Shown: positions 1 to 9,221, counted from the first letter of the stretch. The stretch is 64,000 nt of DNA from CAINVV01 sp963663005 (GCA_963663005.2 CAXXHH010000003.1:434001-498000); one strand, 5' to 3'. Numbers and translations: made by a program. Notes: a model not told the origin generated them from the letters alone.

Positions 1-1205
1 GGGTGAACGTAACCTACGATGTAATCGAAAAAGGAACGGCTAACCTCGTGAAGAATCTGGCATTCCGTTTTGGTTATGGCAAGACTTCGAAAAATCCATC
101 CATGATTTATATGTATCCGGACAAGAGTTATCAGGATGAAACAAGTTTCAATTATTATCCCGATTTGATGCTTGTCACAACCAAGGTTATCGACGATACC
201 AGCAACCCGAATCTTAAACCGATTAGCAACACAAAATACGAAGCTGGCGTGGATTTAACCGTTTTGGGTGTAAAGATTGGACTGACAGGGTTTGCTGAAA
301 AGATTATCAATGGATTTTCCTTTGAATATCAATATTTCGTAATGGATTACAACAAGTGGGATCCATTAAGTGGCGCCGGAAAACAGCCAAAGTACCAAAA
401 TGGTGCCATTACGTATGTGGAAAATGGACTTACGAAGACCCTTTCCTATTCTCAAAAACAGGAATTTCATCGCTTTAATACGCCGAAGAACACTTATAAT
501 ATTGATAAAAAAGGAATTGAATATGTTATAGACTTTGGAACTATAAAGAGTCTTAAATCAAGCTTTTCAGTAGATGGGGCATATTATCACATCACAAAGA
601 TCGAACATGTTTTGCCATATTACACTCAAGCTGGCGCTTCGTATCTGGGAGAGAGGTTTCCGTATGTTTCTGTGATGCCCGGAGGTAAAGGGAACACGAA
701 GCAAAGACTTAATTCCAATTTTAAAATCACGACCCATATCCCTAAAATCAGGATGATTGTTTCAATGAATACTCAGATAATCTGGCTTGACAGAACGCAA
801 TATGAATGGAAAAATGATGGCACCAATGTGGCCTATTCACTCGGAGCTAATAATCAAAAAGTCTACGGCAATTACGAAAACGCAGATAAAATTTACGTTG
901 ATCCGATCGGATACCTGGACAAGCAAATGCAGTATCACGAGTGGGTGTCAGGCAATAGTTTTGTAGCACCATACAGTTTCATGGTTGATGGACTGAATCA
1001 TAACAATTTCATGACTGACAAATATCCCATTACCTGGCAGATAAATTTAAAATTGACAAAGGAAATTGGTAACAAGGTGCAATTCTCCTTCTTTGCTAAT
1101 AATCTACTGAATCACAGGCCTGTATTTAAATTAATCCGTGCTGATTCATATATTAGGATCAATCAAACTGCCTATTTTGGCGCTGAGCTCAAATTTTCGC
1201 TATAA
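1..1205 (+). CDS. TonB-dependent outer membrane receptor, C-terminal part (5' end outside window)
   Basis: About 400 residues of a TonB-dependent receptor beta-barrel are visible. The frame is open at the window edge and the first GTG at base 3 is probably internal, because no plug domain or signal peptide is present. The segment has alternating strands rich in aromatic residues, an SNPNLKPISNTKYEAGVD stretch typical of the barrel of these receptors (the 'NPxLKPE' motif), and ends on a typical outer-membrane strand with the last residues FGAELKFSL. Such receptors import substrates across the outer membrane using TonB/ExbBD energy. The gene is followed after 22 bases by a DUF4876 lipoprotein, so it probably opens the operon that runs to 9076. 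The substrate cannot be read from this fragment. Confidence 0.85.
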   Translation, partial: VNVTYDVIEKGTANLVKNLAFRFGYGKTSKNPSMIYMYPDKSYQDETSFNYYPDLMLVTTKVIDDTSNPNLKPISNTKYEAGVDLTVLGVKIGLTGFAEKIINGFSFEYQYFVMDYNKWDPLSGAGKQPKYQNGAITYVENGLTKTLSYSQKQEFHRFNTPKNTYNIDKKGIEYVIDFGTIKSLKSSFSVDGAYYHITKIEHVLPYYTQAGASYLGERFPYVSVMPGGKGNTKQRLNSNFKITTHIPKIRMIVSMNTQIIWLDRTQYEWKNDGTNVAYSLGANNQKVYGNYENADKIYVDPIGYLDKQMQYHEWVSGNSFVAPYSFMVDGLNHNNFMTDKYPITWQINLKLTKEIGNKVQFSFFANNLLNHRPVFKLIRADSYIRINQTAYFGAELKFSL

Positions 1206-1227
1206 TTATTTATAAAAATCGATTGCT

Positions 1228-2442
1228 ATGAGAAAGATGATCATTATTTCACTATCACTGCTGCTGGGGATAGTATTAGCTAACTGCAAAAAGGAGGTCA
1301 CTCCAAGCTACAATCTCAACCTGACGTTGGTATTTCCCCAGGGATTTACAGCAGCTACTATGCCAAGCGGTACACAAGTATCCATCGTCAATAGCCAGAC
1401 AGGAAGAGAGACAATCTCTACAGCAAGTGCATCAGGTACAATTACAGAATTACTGGTCGAAGGAAGCTACAACATCAAATGTAATTTTACCGTCAAAGGC
1501 ACTGATAATCTGGATTATGTCTTTAACGGATCTATAAATAATTATCTTCTGACAAAAGAGTCATCAGCAACAATCGATCTTGTGCTGGCAAAAAATACCG
1601 GTGGATTTGTGATTAAAGAGGTTTACTTTGCCGGATCAAAAACACCAGACGCCAAAACGTACTATTCCGACCAGTTTCACGAGATATACAATAACTCAAA
1701 CGACACGCTGTACGCCGACAAACTCTGTATTGGAGTACTTCAACAGACTGGATCCAGCCCAAATATCTGGGTCAATGCTGACGGCAGTTTCATGGATGAC
1801 CTGCCTGTAACATTCCAGGTCTGGACTGTACCGGGAACTGGAAAAGAGCACCCCGTTTATCCTGGAAAGAGCATCGTAATAGCGCAGGACGGGATCAATC
1901 ACAAAACGGATCCTAGTGGGAATCCAAGTTCACCGGTCGACCTTTCCAAAGCCGATTGGGAAACATTTATGGATGTGTCGGGCAAGGATACAGATTCTCC
2001 GGGAGTTCCAAACCTTACCATGATGTACACCACCATCACAACTGTTTTTGACTGGATTCACTCTGTTAACGGAGCCGCCGTTATCATCTTCCGTCTACCC
2101 GTCGACTGGCAAACCTACGTTGCGAATGCAGCCAATTTCAAGACTGCACCCGGTAGTACTTCAGCCACAAAATACTTTATGGTTAACAAGAGCCTGGTCA
2201 TTGACGCCGTCGAAATTCTTCAGGCCGATCCTACCAAACAATACAAAAGACTTCCCAATATATTGGATGCAGGATTTACTTACCTGGATGCAGGTAGCTA
2301 CTCCTCTCTTTCGGTGCGTCGTAAAGCGAAAATGATCGTTTCAGGAAGGGTTATTTATAAGGACACAAACAACTCAAGCGTAGATTTCTTACACGATTTG
2401 AAGCCGACTCCGGGAACTAATCCGACGGTAGTAGAAAATTAA
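1228..2442 (+). CDS. DUF4876 family surface/periplasmic lipoprotein
   Basis: This 404-residue protein starts with a lipoprotein signal peptide: a charged MRKM start, a hydrophobic core, then LANC with the lipidated Cys at residue 20. The length and the middle section (FVIKEVYFAGS, FHEIYNNSNDTLYADKL, FPVYPGKSIVIAQDG-type strands) match the Bacteroidota DUF4876 family as I remember it. The fold looks all-beta. The N-terminal 120 residues resemble an Ig-like or carboxypeptidase-regulatory-like domain. It lies directly behind a TonB-dependent receptor, the position taken by substrate-binding lipoproteins in other Bacteroidota uptake systems, so a role as partner of that receptor is an inference. 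No catalytic motif is seen. Confidence 0.75.
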   Translation: MRKMIIISLSLLLGIVLANCKKEVTPSYNLNLTLVFPQGFTAATMPSGTQVSIVNSQTGRETISTASASGTITELLVEGSYNIKCNFTVKGTDNLDYVFNGSINNYLLTKESSATIDLVLAKNTGGFVIKEVYFAGSKTPDAKTYYSDQFHEIYNNSNDTLYADKLCIGVLQQTGSSPNIWVNADGSFMDDLPVTFQVWTVPGTGKEHPVYPGKSIVIAQDGINHKTDPSGNPSSPVDLSKADWETFMDVSGKDTDSPGVPNLTMMYTTITTVFDWIHSVNGAAVIIFRLPVDWQTYVANAANFKTAPGSTSATKYFMVNKSLVIDAVEILQADPTKQYKRLPNILDAGFTYLDAGSYSSLSVRRKAKMIVSGRVIYKDTNNSSVDFLHDLKPTPGTNPTVVEN

Positions 2443-2453
2443 TAATGATCAAT

Positions 2454-2488
2454 AATCCGGCACTTCTCTCACCGGGAAGTGCCGGATT
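2454..2488 (+). terminator. Strong hairpin between the DUF4876 and barrel genes
   Basis: A perfect 13-bp inverted repeat, 2454-2466 against 2476-2488, encloses a 9-base loop, 12 bases after the DUF4876 stop codon. The 3' flank has only a short T run, so it may act as a weak terminator or attenuator, or protect the upstream mRNA end, rather than stop all transcription. Confidence 0.65.
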
Positions 2489-2504
2489 TAATAACAAAAT
2501 TCAA

Positions 2505-4070
2505 ATGATTAGCTCAAAAAAGAATGTTCTCTTTTTGATTTTGTCAATTCTATTGATGAATGTCCAAGGGAATGACAGTCTGAAGGTAAAGTCATTCAAC
2601 TCTTTTCAGACCAATGCGCTACTGAACCGTTGGTCTGAATCAGAGAATGTCACCGGAATGATTTATAATCGTTTGGATAATATTGCCGATTTTAATTATT
2701 TATTCAAAAGTGGCACCGGCGACTTCCACCGAATAATGGAAGCATCCGACTATGGTTCCCACTCCCTCGCTACCAGCAGTTTTCGGAAAATCAAGAAATA
2801 TAGCCTTTTTGGCGGATTCAACTACAACAATGGGCACGAAGAGGGCGCAAGATGGAACGGAACCTACGACCCCTACCGGGGAAATCCCTATATAATCGGC
2901 GACTCAGTATCATCATCCGTCTATCGCAGAGAATCATATAATCTTACTGGTGGGATAGCCACAACGTTAAACAGCAGGATATCCGTTGGCTGTAAAGTTG
3001 ACTATCTTGTTGGTGTGGGTGCGAAGCAAAAGGATCCCCGTCCGGAAAATAACGTTATCCAGCTGCTTCTGAACCCAGGGATGATCTACCACAAAGAGCG
3101 GTATAATCTCGGAGTTGATATCGGATTCCTGCATAGAAAAGAGGAAATCGACTATGAGCAGAAGATCACCGACAATGCTGATATTTCCTATTTTGCCTTC
3201 AAAGGATTCGGATTCTATAACAAGGATATTGGCATGAATTACTATAGATTGCAAAAGCAAAATAAGCTGTTTGGAGGTATTCAGTATGAGACTAAAAAAT
3301 CAAAAGTCCCCACGCTAAGCGAACTGAAGTTCCAAATTGGTAAAGAGGAAATTGAAGATGGCAGTTCTGTAGTCATCAAAGAAAATAGTGGTGACTGGGA
3401 GATTTTAGATGTTAATTTAAAGCACGTCATTCTGTTCGAAAAGGAACTAACCCTTCGCAAAATAGTTTTCTACGCAGATTATTTCAACGGAGACGGGATC
3501 GAATATACCCAGCAAAAAGTGTATAAAGGAAGTATCGCAGACTATGTGACAATCGGAACCAATCTAAAATTCAACAGAAAAACTATCAATGGCTATTTGC
3601 AATATGATTATCAGAAATTCAAAGCTGAAAAAATAAGCAACTGGCTGTTCCACGCCCGAATCAGCGCGATAAATAACGTAGAAACCTACTATTATGTCCC
3701 GGAAGTTTTATCATCGGATTATACCAATTTAGTGGGAAATGCAGCAATCGAAAAGAATTTCTATTCGAAAAAGATACACTTCACGCCAGCATTGTCGGCC
3801 ACATATTGCTATAATCTGTCGAAAAATTTGAATCTCTCCAATGTCACGGAAATCACGAAGAAACAATACAGGGAGACGTATACCAGAGATTTCAATTACT
3901 ACTCGGATGATCAGGTGAAACTGGATGCTCAGGTAACCCTGGGTTTCATCTCCAAAAAAACAAAGATCATCAATCAATTTTTTATCAATCTGAACTACAG
4001 TTACTTAAAATCAATTTCCGCAGAAACGAGTTTCTCGCTTGCTGCCGGAAAAATTGGATTTGTATTTTAA
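2505..4070 (+). CDS. DUF6850-like outer membrane beta-barrel protein
   Basis: The open frame begins at 2445, but that start lies upstream of the 2454-2488 hairpin. The ATG at 2505 gives a proper signal peptide (MISSKKNVLFLILSILLMN, then a cleavable region near VQGNDS), so I use it (521 residues). The rest is a succession of amphipathic strands with many Tyr/Phe/Asn residues, ending in AAGKIGFVF with the terminal Phe expected of an outer-membrane barrel. I recognise it as resembling the DUF6850 family that follows DUF4876 genes in Bacteroidota; that name is from memory and less certain than the barrel prediction. It has no plug domain. Its role in the locus is unknown. Confidence 0.65.
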   Translation: MISSKKNVLFLILSILLMNVQGNDSLKVKSFNSFQTNALLNRWSESENVTGMIYNRLDNIADFNYLFKSGTGDFHRIMEASDYGSHSLATSSFRKIKKYSLFGGFNYNNGHEEGARWNGTYDPYRGNPYIIGDSVSSSVYRRESYNLTGGIATTLNSRISVGCKVDYLVGVGAKQKDPRPENNVIQLLLNPGMIYHKERYNLGVDIGFLHRKEEIDYEQKITDNADISYFAFKGFGFYNKDIGMNYYRLQKQNKLFGGIQYETKKSKVPTLSELKFQIGKEEIEDGSSVVIKENSGDWEILDVNLKHVILFEKELTLRKIVFYADYFNGDGIEYTQQKVYKGSIADYVTIGTNLKFNRKTINGYLQYDYQKFKAEKISNWLFHARISAINNVETYYYVPEVLSSDYTNLVGNAAIEKNFYSKKIHFTPALSATYCYNLSKNLNLSNVTEITKKQYRETYTRDFNYYSDDQVKLDAQVTLGFISKKTKIINQFFINLNYSYLKSISAETSFSLAAGKIGFVF

Positions 4071-4088
4071 CCCATTTACTCGCAGAAA

Positions 4089-6257
4089 ATGAGACTATTA
4101 CAGCTTACGTTACTTGTTATATTTCTAACAAGCCAGAGTTCCTATTCGAAACCAAAACAATCCGGATTCGCCATTGTTATAGACCCAAAGAGCTACCAAG
4201 AAGCTGGTAAAGAGGTCGATGCCTATAAAAATGCCATTGAAAAGGAAGGTCTGAAATGCTTCCTGGTTGTCGACAAATGGGGTATTCCTGATTCCATTAA
4301 AAATTATTTGCAAAAGCTTTATAAATCAACTGACTTTCCAATTGAAGGCGCGGTATTTATAGGCGATATTCCGGTGGCAATGGTTCGGGATGCGCCGCAT
4401 CTATCTTCCGCCTTCAAAATGGATCAGGACAAATATGCGTGGAATCGCTCTTCCATACCTTCCGATCGCTATTATGACGACTTTAATCTTACGTTCACAT
4501 TCTTAAAAAAGGATGCCAAATTTCCATTGCTTTACTACTACAGTCTGAATGCTGATTCACCGCAAAAATTGACGGTTGAAATTTATACTTCGAGAATCAA
4601 GGCACCGGAAGGCAAGGATAAATACGTTAAGCTGGCAGAATATCTGAAGAAAGTGGTTGCATACAAGCAGAATCCTATTCAGGTGGATCAAGTGCTCTAT
4701 TTCACCGGGCATGGCTACAATTCGGAAGACATGAGAACCTGGATGGACGAAAAAGTAGCGCTTTATCAGCAATTTGACTATCTGAATGGCCAAAAGAAGT
4801 TTCTCGAATACATTAACTTTCAGCAGGAGGAGCACATCAAATTCAGGCTGCTGGCCGAATTACAACGCAAAGATCTCGATATCGCACTACTCCACCACCA
4901 TGGCGCCCCAACCACCCAACTTCTGGACGGCACTCCCGAAACAAACTCAATTCAAGGTTCTATCGATATCATCAAGTATTATCTGCGCTCCAAACTAGGC
5001 TCCGCCAAAACGCCGGAAGCGATAGCAAGAATCAAGAAATCCTACATGGAATCGCTCGGCGTTCCTGAGGCGTGGTTTGACGGGACTTTCGACAAGAAGC
5101 AACAGGATGAAGATTCATTGTACAATGCAAAGCTGGATATTAATGTCGAGGATCTGACCGATTTTTCACCAAAAGCAAAGCTGGTGCAATTCGACGCCTG
5201 TTTTAATGGCTCCTTTCATCTGGACAACTACCTGGCAGCCAGTTATCTCTTTAACAACGGACTGACCCTGGTGACGCAGGCAAACTCTGTCAACTCCATT
5301 CAGGACAGATGGCCCGACGAGATGGCTGGTCTCCTGGGATTGGGTATACGTGCAGGGTTTTGGAACATCGTAAATCCAACACTGGAAACCCATTTGATGG
5401 GTGATCCTACTTTTTGCTTCAAATCCAAAGATCCTTCGGTAATGGTAAATGACTGGATCGCGCTCAAAAAGGGCGATAAAGCATTCTGGATCGAAAAACT
5501 TACCTCGCCCTATGCTGATGTGCAGGCTCTTGCGTTGCATATGCTGTATCTTGGAGAGGGAAGCAAAATTTCGAACCTGCTGCTGGAACAATTCACCACT
5601 TCACGTTATTTCACAGTACGCATGGAGGCATTCAAGTTGCTATCCTGGTGCAAGGATGCCAATTTTATCAAAGCCATCAATATTGGAGTTGGAGATTCAT
5701 ACGAGTTAATTCAGCGTTATGCTGCCAATTTTATGAGCAGAACAGGCGATGAATCTCATATTCCTTACCTCATCAGTGCCTATTTAGACAACAATACCGG
5801 GAAGCGGGTGAAGTACCAATTGAGAAATGCCCTCGGATTATTTGATCAGGAACTATTGTTGAAGGAATTAGCAAAACAATTGCCCAACAAGGAATTCATG
5901 TTGGACAAGGCTGCAGAAAAAGCAGAAGCAGAAAAGGCAATAGTAGATGAATGTCAGCGGATTAAAAGATACATTTCCGAAGTTACCGACAAGAAGTCGA
6001 CCGATAAGGTTAGACTCTTCGGACTGAAAACCTTCCGAAACGATAATGCGCACACCTATGTGACAACACTGGTAAATTTTACTGACACCGTAAAAAGCGA
6101 AAATCTGAAATTAACCGGTATCGAAATGCTCGGATGGTTTAATTATTCTGCAAAAAGAGACGAGATAGCGGCCTTCTGCAAAAAAATTGTTTCGTCCGGA
6201 ACCCTGAGTCCAGCTTGTAAGAACGAAGCCATTAAAACCCTCAACAGAGTCAAATAA
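4089..6257 (+). CDS. C25 (gingipain)-like caspase-fold putative cysteine peptidase with helical-repeat tail
   Basis: This is a 722-residue exported protein with a signal peptide ending near residue 20 (SQSSYS/KPK). Residues about 25-445 look like a clan CD/C25 peptidase. A hydrophobic strand ends in HHHG (residues 269-272, with H271 the likely catalytic His) and another ends in FDACFNG, placing the candidate nucleophile at C371. The domain closes with THLMGDPTF, like the LGDP motif of gingipain-type domains. The His-Cys spacing is about 100 residues, against some 30 in gingipains, because of a charged insertion around 280-360. Residues about 460-722 are helical repeats of HEAT type (HMLYLGEGSKISNLL, FMSRTGDESHIPYLI). 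There is no type IX sorting domain at the C-terminus. It sits between barrel genes and an ABC transporter. The peptidase assignment rests on motifs; activity and substrate are unproven. Confidence 0.7.
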   Translation: MRLLQLTLLVIFLTSQSSYSKPKQSGFAIVIDPKSYQEAGKEVDAYKNAIEKEGLKCFLVVDKWGIPDSIKNYLQKLYKSTDFPIEGAVFIGDIPVAMVRDAPHLSSAFKMDQDKYAWNRSSIPSDRYYDDFNLTFTFLKKDAKFPLLYYYSLNADSPQKLTVEIYTSRIKAPEGKDKYVKLAEYLKKVVAYKQNPIQVDQVLYFTGHGYNSEDMRTWMDEKVALYQQFDYLNGQKKFLEYINFQQEEHIKFRLLAELQRKDLDIALLHHHGAPTTQLLDGTPETNSIQGSIDIIKYYLRSKLGSAKTPEAIARIKKSYMESLGVPEAWFDGTFDKKQQDEDSLYNAKLDINVEDLTDFSPKAKLVQFDACFNGSFHLDNYLAASYLFNNGLTLVTQANSVNSIQDRWPDEMAGLLGLGIRAGFWNIVNPTLETHLMGDPTFCFKSKDPSVMVNDWIALKKGDKAFWIEKLTSPYADVQALALHMLYLGEGSKISNLLLEQFTTSRYFTVRMEAFKLLSWCKDANFIKAINIGVGDSYELIQRYAANFMSRTGDESHIPYLISAYLDNNTGKRVKYQLRNALGLFDQELLLKELAKQLPNKEFMLDKAAEKAEAEKAIVDECQRIKRYISEVTDKKSTDKVRLFGLKTFRNDNAHTYVTTLVNFTDTVKSENLKLTGIEMLGWFNYSAKRDEIAAFCKKIVSSGTLSPACKNEAIKTLNRVK

Positions 6258-6277
6258 CTGATTTAATTTATATCACA

Positions 6278-7165
6278 ATGAGTAACGTTATTGAATGCAA
6301 TAACCTGACCCACTATTACGGTAAAAAACTGGTTTACGAAAATCTGAATATCCATGTCAGAGAAGGAAGTATCCTGGGATTATTGGGAAAAAATGGAGCA
6401 GGCAAAACCACAACCATCAATATTCTCAACGGATTTCTGCAGCCCAGATCCGGTGAATGCTTGATCTACAATGAGAATACCCAGCATCTAACTCCGCAAA
6501 CAAAAGCCAGGATCGGCTTTTTGATCGAGGGGCATGTCCAGTATTCGTTCATGAACATTCATCAGATTGAAAAATTCTATTCAGGATTTTATCCGAACTG
6601 GAAAAGAGAACCATACTGGGAATTGATGAGAAAACTAAAAGTACTTCCCACCCAGAAGATTTCATCCATGTCGTGCGGACAACGGTCGCAGGTGGCGCTC
6701 GGGCTGATTCTGGCCCAGGATCCCGACTTGCTGATACTCGACGATTTCTCTATGGGACTGGATCCGGGTTACCGCAGGCTGTTCATTGATTATCTTAGGG
6801 AATACGCCAAAGCTGAAAACAAAACGATCTTCACAACCTCTCATATTATTCAGGATATGGAGCGTCTGATTGATGACGTCCTGATTATGGACTACAACAG
6901 AGTATTAGCCCAAAAACCTGTTAATGAATTTATTAACACTTTCAAACAATTCAATTTTGAGTTGCACAATCCTGACATAGACATGAAAGGTGAAAGTTTT
7001 ATCGTCAATCTGGAAAAAGTAAAAAATCAGGTTGAACTGTATACCTACGAATCGGAAACGTTGGTCAGGTCGTACCTGGATAATCACGGAATTGGGTATT
7101 CAAATTTCAGAAAGGTCGAGATGACTCTGGAAGATGCATTTATTGGACTAACAGGTAAATATTGA
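6278..7165 (+). CDS. ABC transporter ATP-binding protein with non-standard signature and Walker B motifs
   Basis: This 295-residue ABC ATPase has Walker A GKNGAGKT at residues 37-44 and the H-loop His at 189 (TTSH). Two motifs depart from the consensus. The signature reads SMSCGQ (130-135) instead of LSGGQ, and Walker B reads LLILDD (151-156), with Asp156 where the catalytic Glu normally stands. The FYPNW element and overall plan resemble the YtrB/BcrA-like group that pairs with small six-helix permeases. Residues after about 215 form an extra C-terminal domain. The permease gene follows after 4 bases, so they form one transporter. Slow or atypical ATP hydrolysis is an inference from the Asp. 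Confidence 0.9.
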   Translation: MSNVIECNNLTHYYGKKLVYENLNIHVREGSILGLLGKNGAGKTTTINILNGFLQPRSGECLIYNENTQHLTPQTKARIGFLIEGHVQYSFMNIHQIEKFYSGFYPNWKREPYWELMRKLKVLPTQKISSMSCGQRSQVALGLILAQDPDLLILDDFSMGLDPGYRRLFIDYLREYAKAENKTIFTTSHIIQDMERLIDDVLIMDYNRVLAQKPVNEFINTFKQFNFELHNPDIDMKGESFIVNLEKVKNQVELYTYESETLVRSYLDNHGIGYSNFRKVEMTLEDAFIGLTGKY

Positions 7166-7169
7166 AATT

Positions 7170-7838
7170 ATGTGGAAATCAATAGTATTCAAAGAATGGC
7201 TTAAGCTAAAATGGATTTTTATCATTTTTACACTGGTGGGAATAGCGGTTATTGGTTCCATCTTCCTTACTCTTCAGCACGATCTGAAATTTAGCGGAGC
7301 AACAAATTATTGGTATAGTATCCTATTTATGGGGCTCCAGTATTTTCAACTCCTCAAATATGTGCCATTGGCAATCGGCCTTTCGATCGGAATTGCCCAA
7401 TACTTTCCGGAGACTGTCAACAAACGGATCAAGTTAAGTTTTCACCTTCCGGTAGAGGAAAATCGATTATTGTTTTTGATGATGCTGTGTGGAACGCTTT
7501 GTCTGTTAGCCTCATTCGGCTTGATGTTCCTGTTTTTCTGGGGATTCAGTATCCATTTTCTGCCTTATGAGATTGTAAGTGCGGCCGTTATTTCGGTGAT
7601 TCCTTGGTTCCTGGCGGGCTTTGCAATTTATTACTTCATCGGACTGATTGTTATGGAGCCCGTATGGAAATATTGGATTTTTTATGGATTGGTTGGATAT
7701 GCTTTCATCGACCTATATCTGGAATCATCCACTGCAGGTGCTTTCGCGCATGTTAATATTAAATTTCTGATACTGACTATTCTGTTAAGTATCTCATTGT
7801 TGTTTTCCGCAAACCGTTTTAGAAAAGGAGAAATGTAG
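7170..7838 (+). CDS. ABC transporter permease, six-helix inner-membrane protein
   Basis: This 222-residue protein has a short charged N-terminus (MWKSIVFKEWLKLKW), as in ABC-2/BcrB-type permeases, followed by about six hydrophobic helices (roughly 14-34, 57-75, 101-124, 130-157, 166-184, 195-212). It has no signal peptide or extracytoplasmic domain. It lies 4 bases after the ATPase gene and 2 bases before the DUF4857-like gene, which argues for translational coupling and a three-protein inner-membrane complex. The transported substrate is unknown. Confidence 0.75.
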   Translation: MWKSIVFKEWLKLKWIFIIFTLVGIAVIGSIFLTLQHDLKFSGATNYWYSILFMGLQYFQLLKYVPLAIGLSIGIAQYFPETVNKRIKLSFHLPVEENRLLFLMMLCGTLCLLASFGLMFLFFWGFSIHFLPYEIVSAAVISVIPWFLAGFAIYYFIGLIVMEPVWKYWIFYGLVGYAFIDLYLESSTAGAFAHVNIKFLILTILLSISLLFSANRFRKGEM

Positions 7839-7840
7839 TC

Positions 7841-9076
7841 ATGGTACGAATAAGCAGATATATTCTTGTATTGACCACTGTGCTTGTGTTAGCCATCGCT
7901 TTACCCAAGCTTTACTGGACCATCATGGAAAAACCGGTAATTGCGCCGATGGTCAAATATAGTTGTGTTGATAAAACATTTATGATTTTCAGGACGAGCC
8001 CAGCCCTGTTGCGCATGGATTCGAAGGGAAATAAATTTACCCGGGAAGAGTATGAAAAGAGACTTCCTATGACGTACTACCTTCAATTGGCGAGCTCCGG
8101 AACACTTCCGGATTCGATAAATGGAGTTGAGATGGATGTGCACACCTTACGCAAAGCGAGTTCCAATTATCGTTTTCAGCCAAAGAATATGGATAGTCCG
8201 CAGCCTGGACTATATCCCCTGTTTGAATCTCAATCAGGCAGGGTAAACCTGGAGATGCCAAATGATTTCTTCCGCATCAAAAATGAGGTGGAATTTCTGG
8301 ACACCAAAACAAATACGGTCGATACTAAAAAAAGTGGGGTGTTCACGGAAGGACTGACAAAAAAGGGATTTGCATTCCCTGCTAAGATCATTGCCGGGAT
8401 TCCTACCGTGAAAAAATCCATCGACGAAGGTTATCTGATCACCGATTCAAATGACCAGCTGTTTCATCTGAAAATGGAGGTTGGCGCCCCTTATATTAAA
8501 AGAGTTGCCTTACCTGAAAACCTAAGCTTCAAATGGATCGAATGTGTCGACTTTCCAAACAAGCAGTACTATGCCTATCTGATTTCATCTCAGAACGACG
8601 TCTATATTCTTATGCAGGATACCTATGAACTAAAGAAGCTGCCAGTGACCGGCTTTAATGCAGATGTCGACGAGCTGAAAATAAATGGCGATCTCTTTAA
8701 CTACAATGTTATTATTGAAGGGGATAGCTATGTAAAAAGTACCGTATTGGATAGCAAATTCAACAGCGTAGATGAATATTCAGAAAAATGGGATGACCGT
8801 TACCACCGCTTTGAAGGAAAAATCTTCAACTTCATTTTCCCTTTCGAATTAACGCTTAAAGCCGAAACAAGCAAGTATATTGATTTACGAATCCACTATA
8901 CCACCGTTCTCTATTGGTTATTACTCAGTTTTCTCTTTGTAGTGGCCGAAATAATCTGGCTGAGAAGAGAGAAGAGCAACCTCAAAAATCATTTGGCCGA
9001 TCTTTGTCTTATTGCCATTACGGGAATATTCGGGTTCATTGCCGTTAATATATTTCCAAATAAGGCGTACAAATAA
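7841..9076 (+). CDS. DUF4857-like membrane-anchored protein
   Basis: This 411-residue protein has one N-terminal helix (about 7-26), a large extracytoplasmic domain (about 30-345), and two C-terminal helices (about 352-372 and 386-404) separated by a positively charged stretch (WLRREKSNLKN). The soluble domain is mostly beta and reads like a repeat-poor propeller or sandwich; I see no catalytic motif. Placement behind an ABC ATPase/permease pair and the size fit the Bacteroidota family DUF4857, a name given from memory. It begins 2 bases after the permease stop and is followed by a terminator, so it is the last gene of the operon. Confidence 0.6.
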   Translation: MVRISRYILVLTTVLVLAIALPKLYWTIMEKPVIAPMVKYSCVDKTFMIFRTSPALLRMDSKGNKFTREEYEKRLPMTYYLQLASSGTLPDSINGVEMDVHTLRKASSNYRFQPKNMDSPQPGLYPLFESQSGRVNLEMPNDFFRIKNEVEFLDTKTNTVDTKKSGVFTEGLTKKGFAFPAKIIAGIPTVKKSIDEGYLITDSNDQLFHLKMEVGAPYIKRVALPENLSFKWIECVDFPNKQYYAYLISSQNDVYILMQDTYELKKLPVTGFNADVDELKINGDLFNYNVIIEGDSYVKSTVLDSKFNSVDEYSEKWDDRYHRFEGKIFNFIFPFELTLKAETSKYIDLRIHYTTVLYWLLLSFLFVVAEIIWLRREKSNLKNHLADLCLIAITGIFGFIAVNIFPNKAYK

Positions 9077-9125
9077 CCTACCTTAAAGCAAATTCCGGAT
9101 TTCCGGTAAACCGGTTCAAGTCTTA

Positions 9126-9163
9126 AACAAAGGGTACTGCAGGAACATGCAGTGCCCTTTTTG
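9126..9163 (+). terminator. Rho-independent terminator of the TonB/C25/ABC operon
   Basis: Arms at 9132-9140 and 9149-9157 pair over 9 positions with one G-U wobble, around an 8-base loop, and are followed by a T run at 9158-9162. The hairpin lies about 55 bases after the DUF4857-like stop codon. Confidence 0.8.
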
Positions 9164-9221
9164 TTTGCGTTGATTCACAAAACAAAAATATTCTTATTAA
9201 AAATATCTTTTTGTAATAATA

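Noticed and set aside
2445..2504. Upstream start for the barrel gene at 2445
   Set aside because: It would place translation across the hairpin and add residues before a clear signal peptide at 2505.
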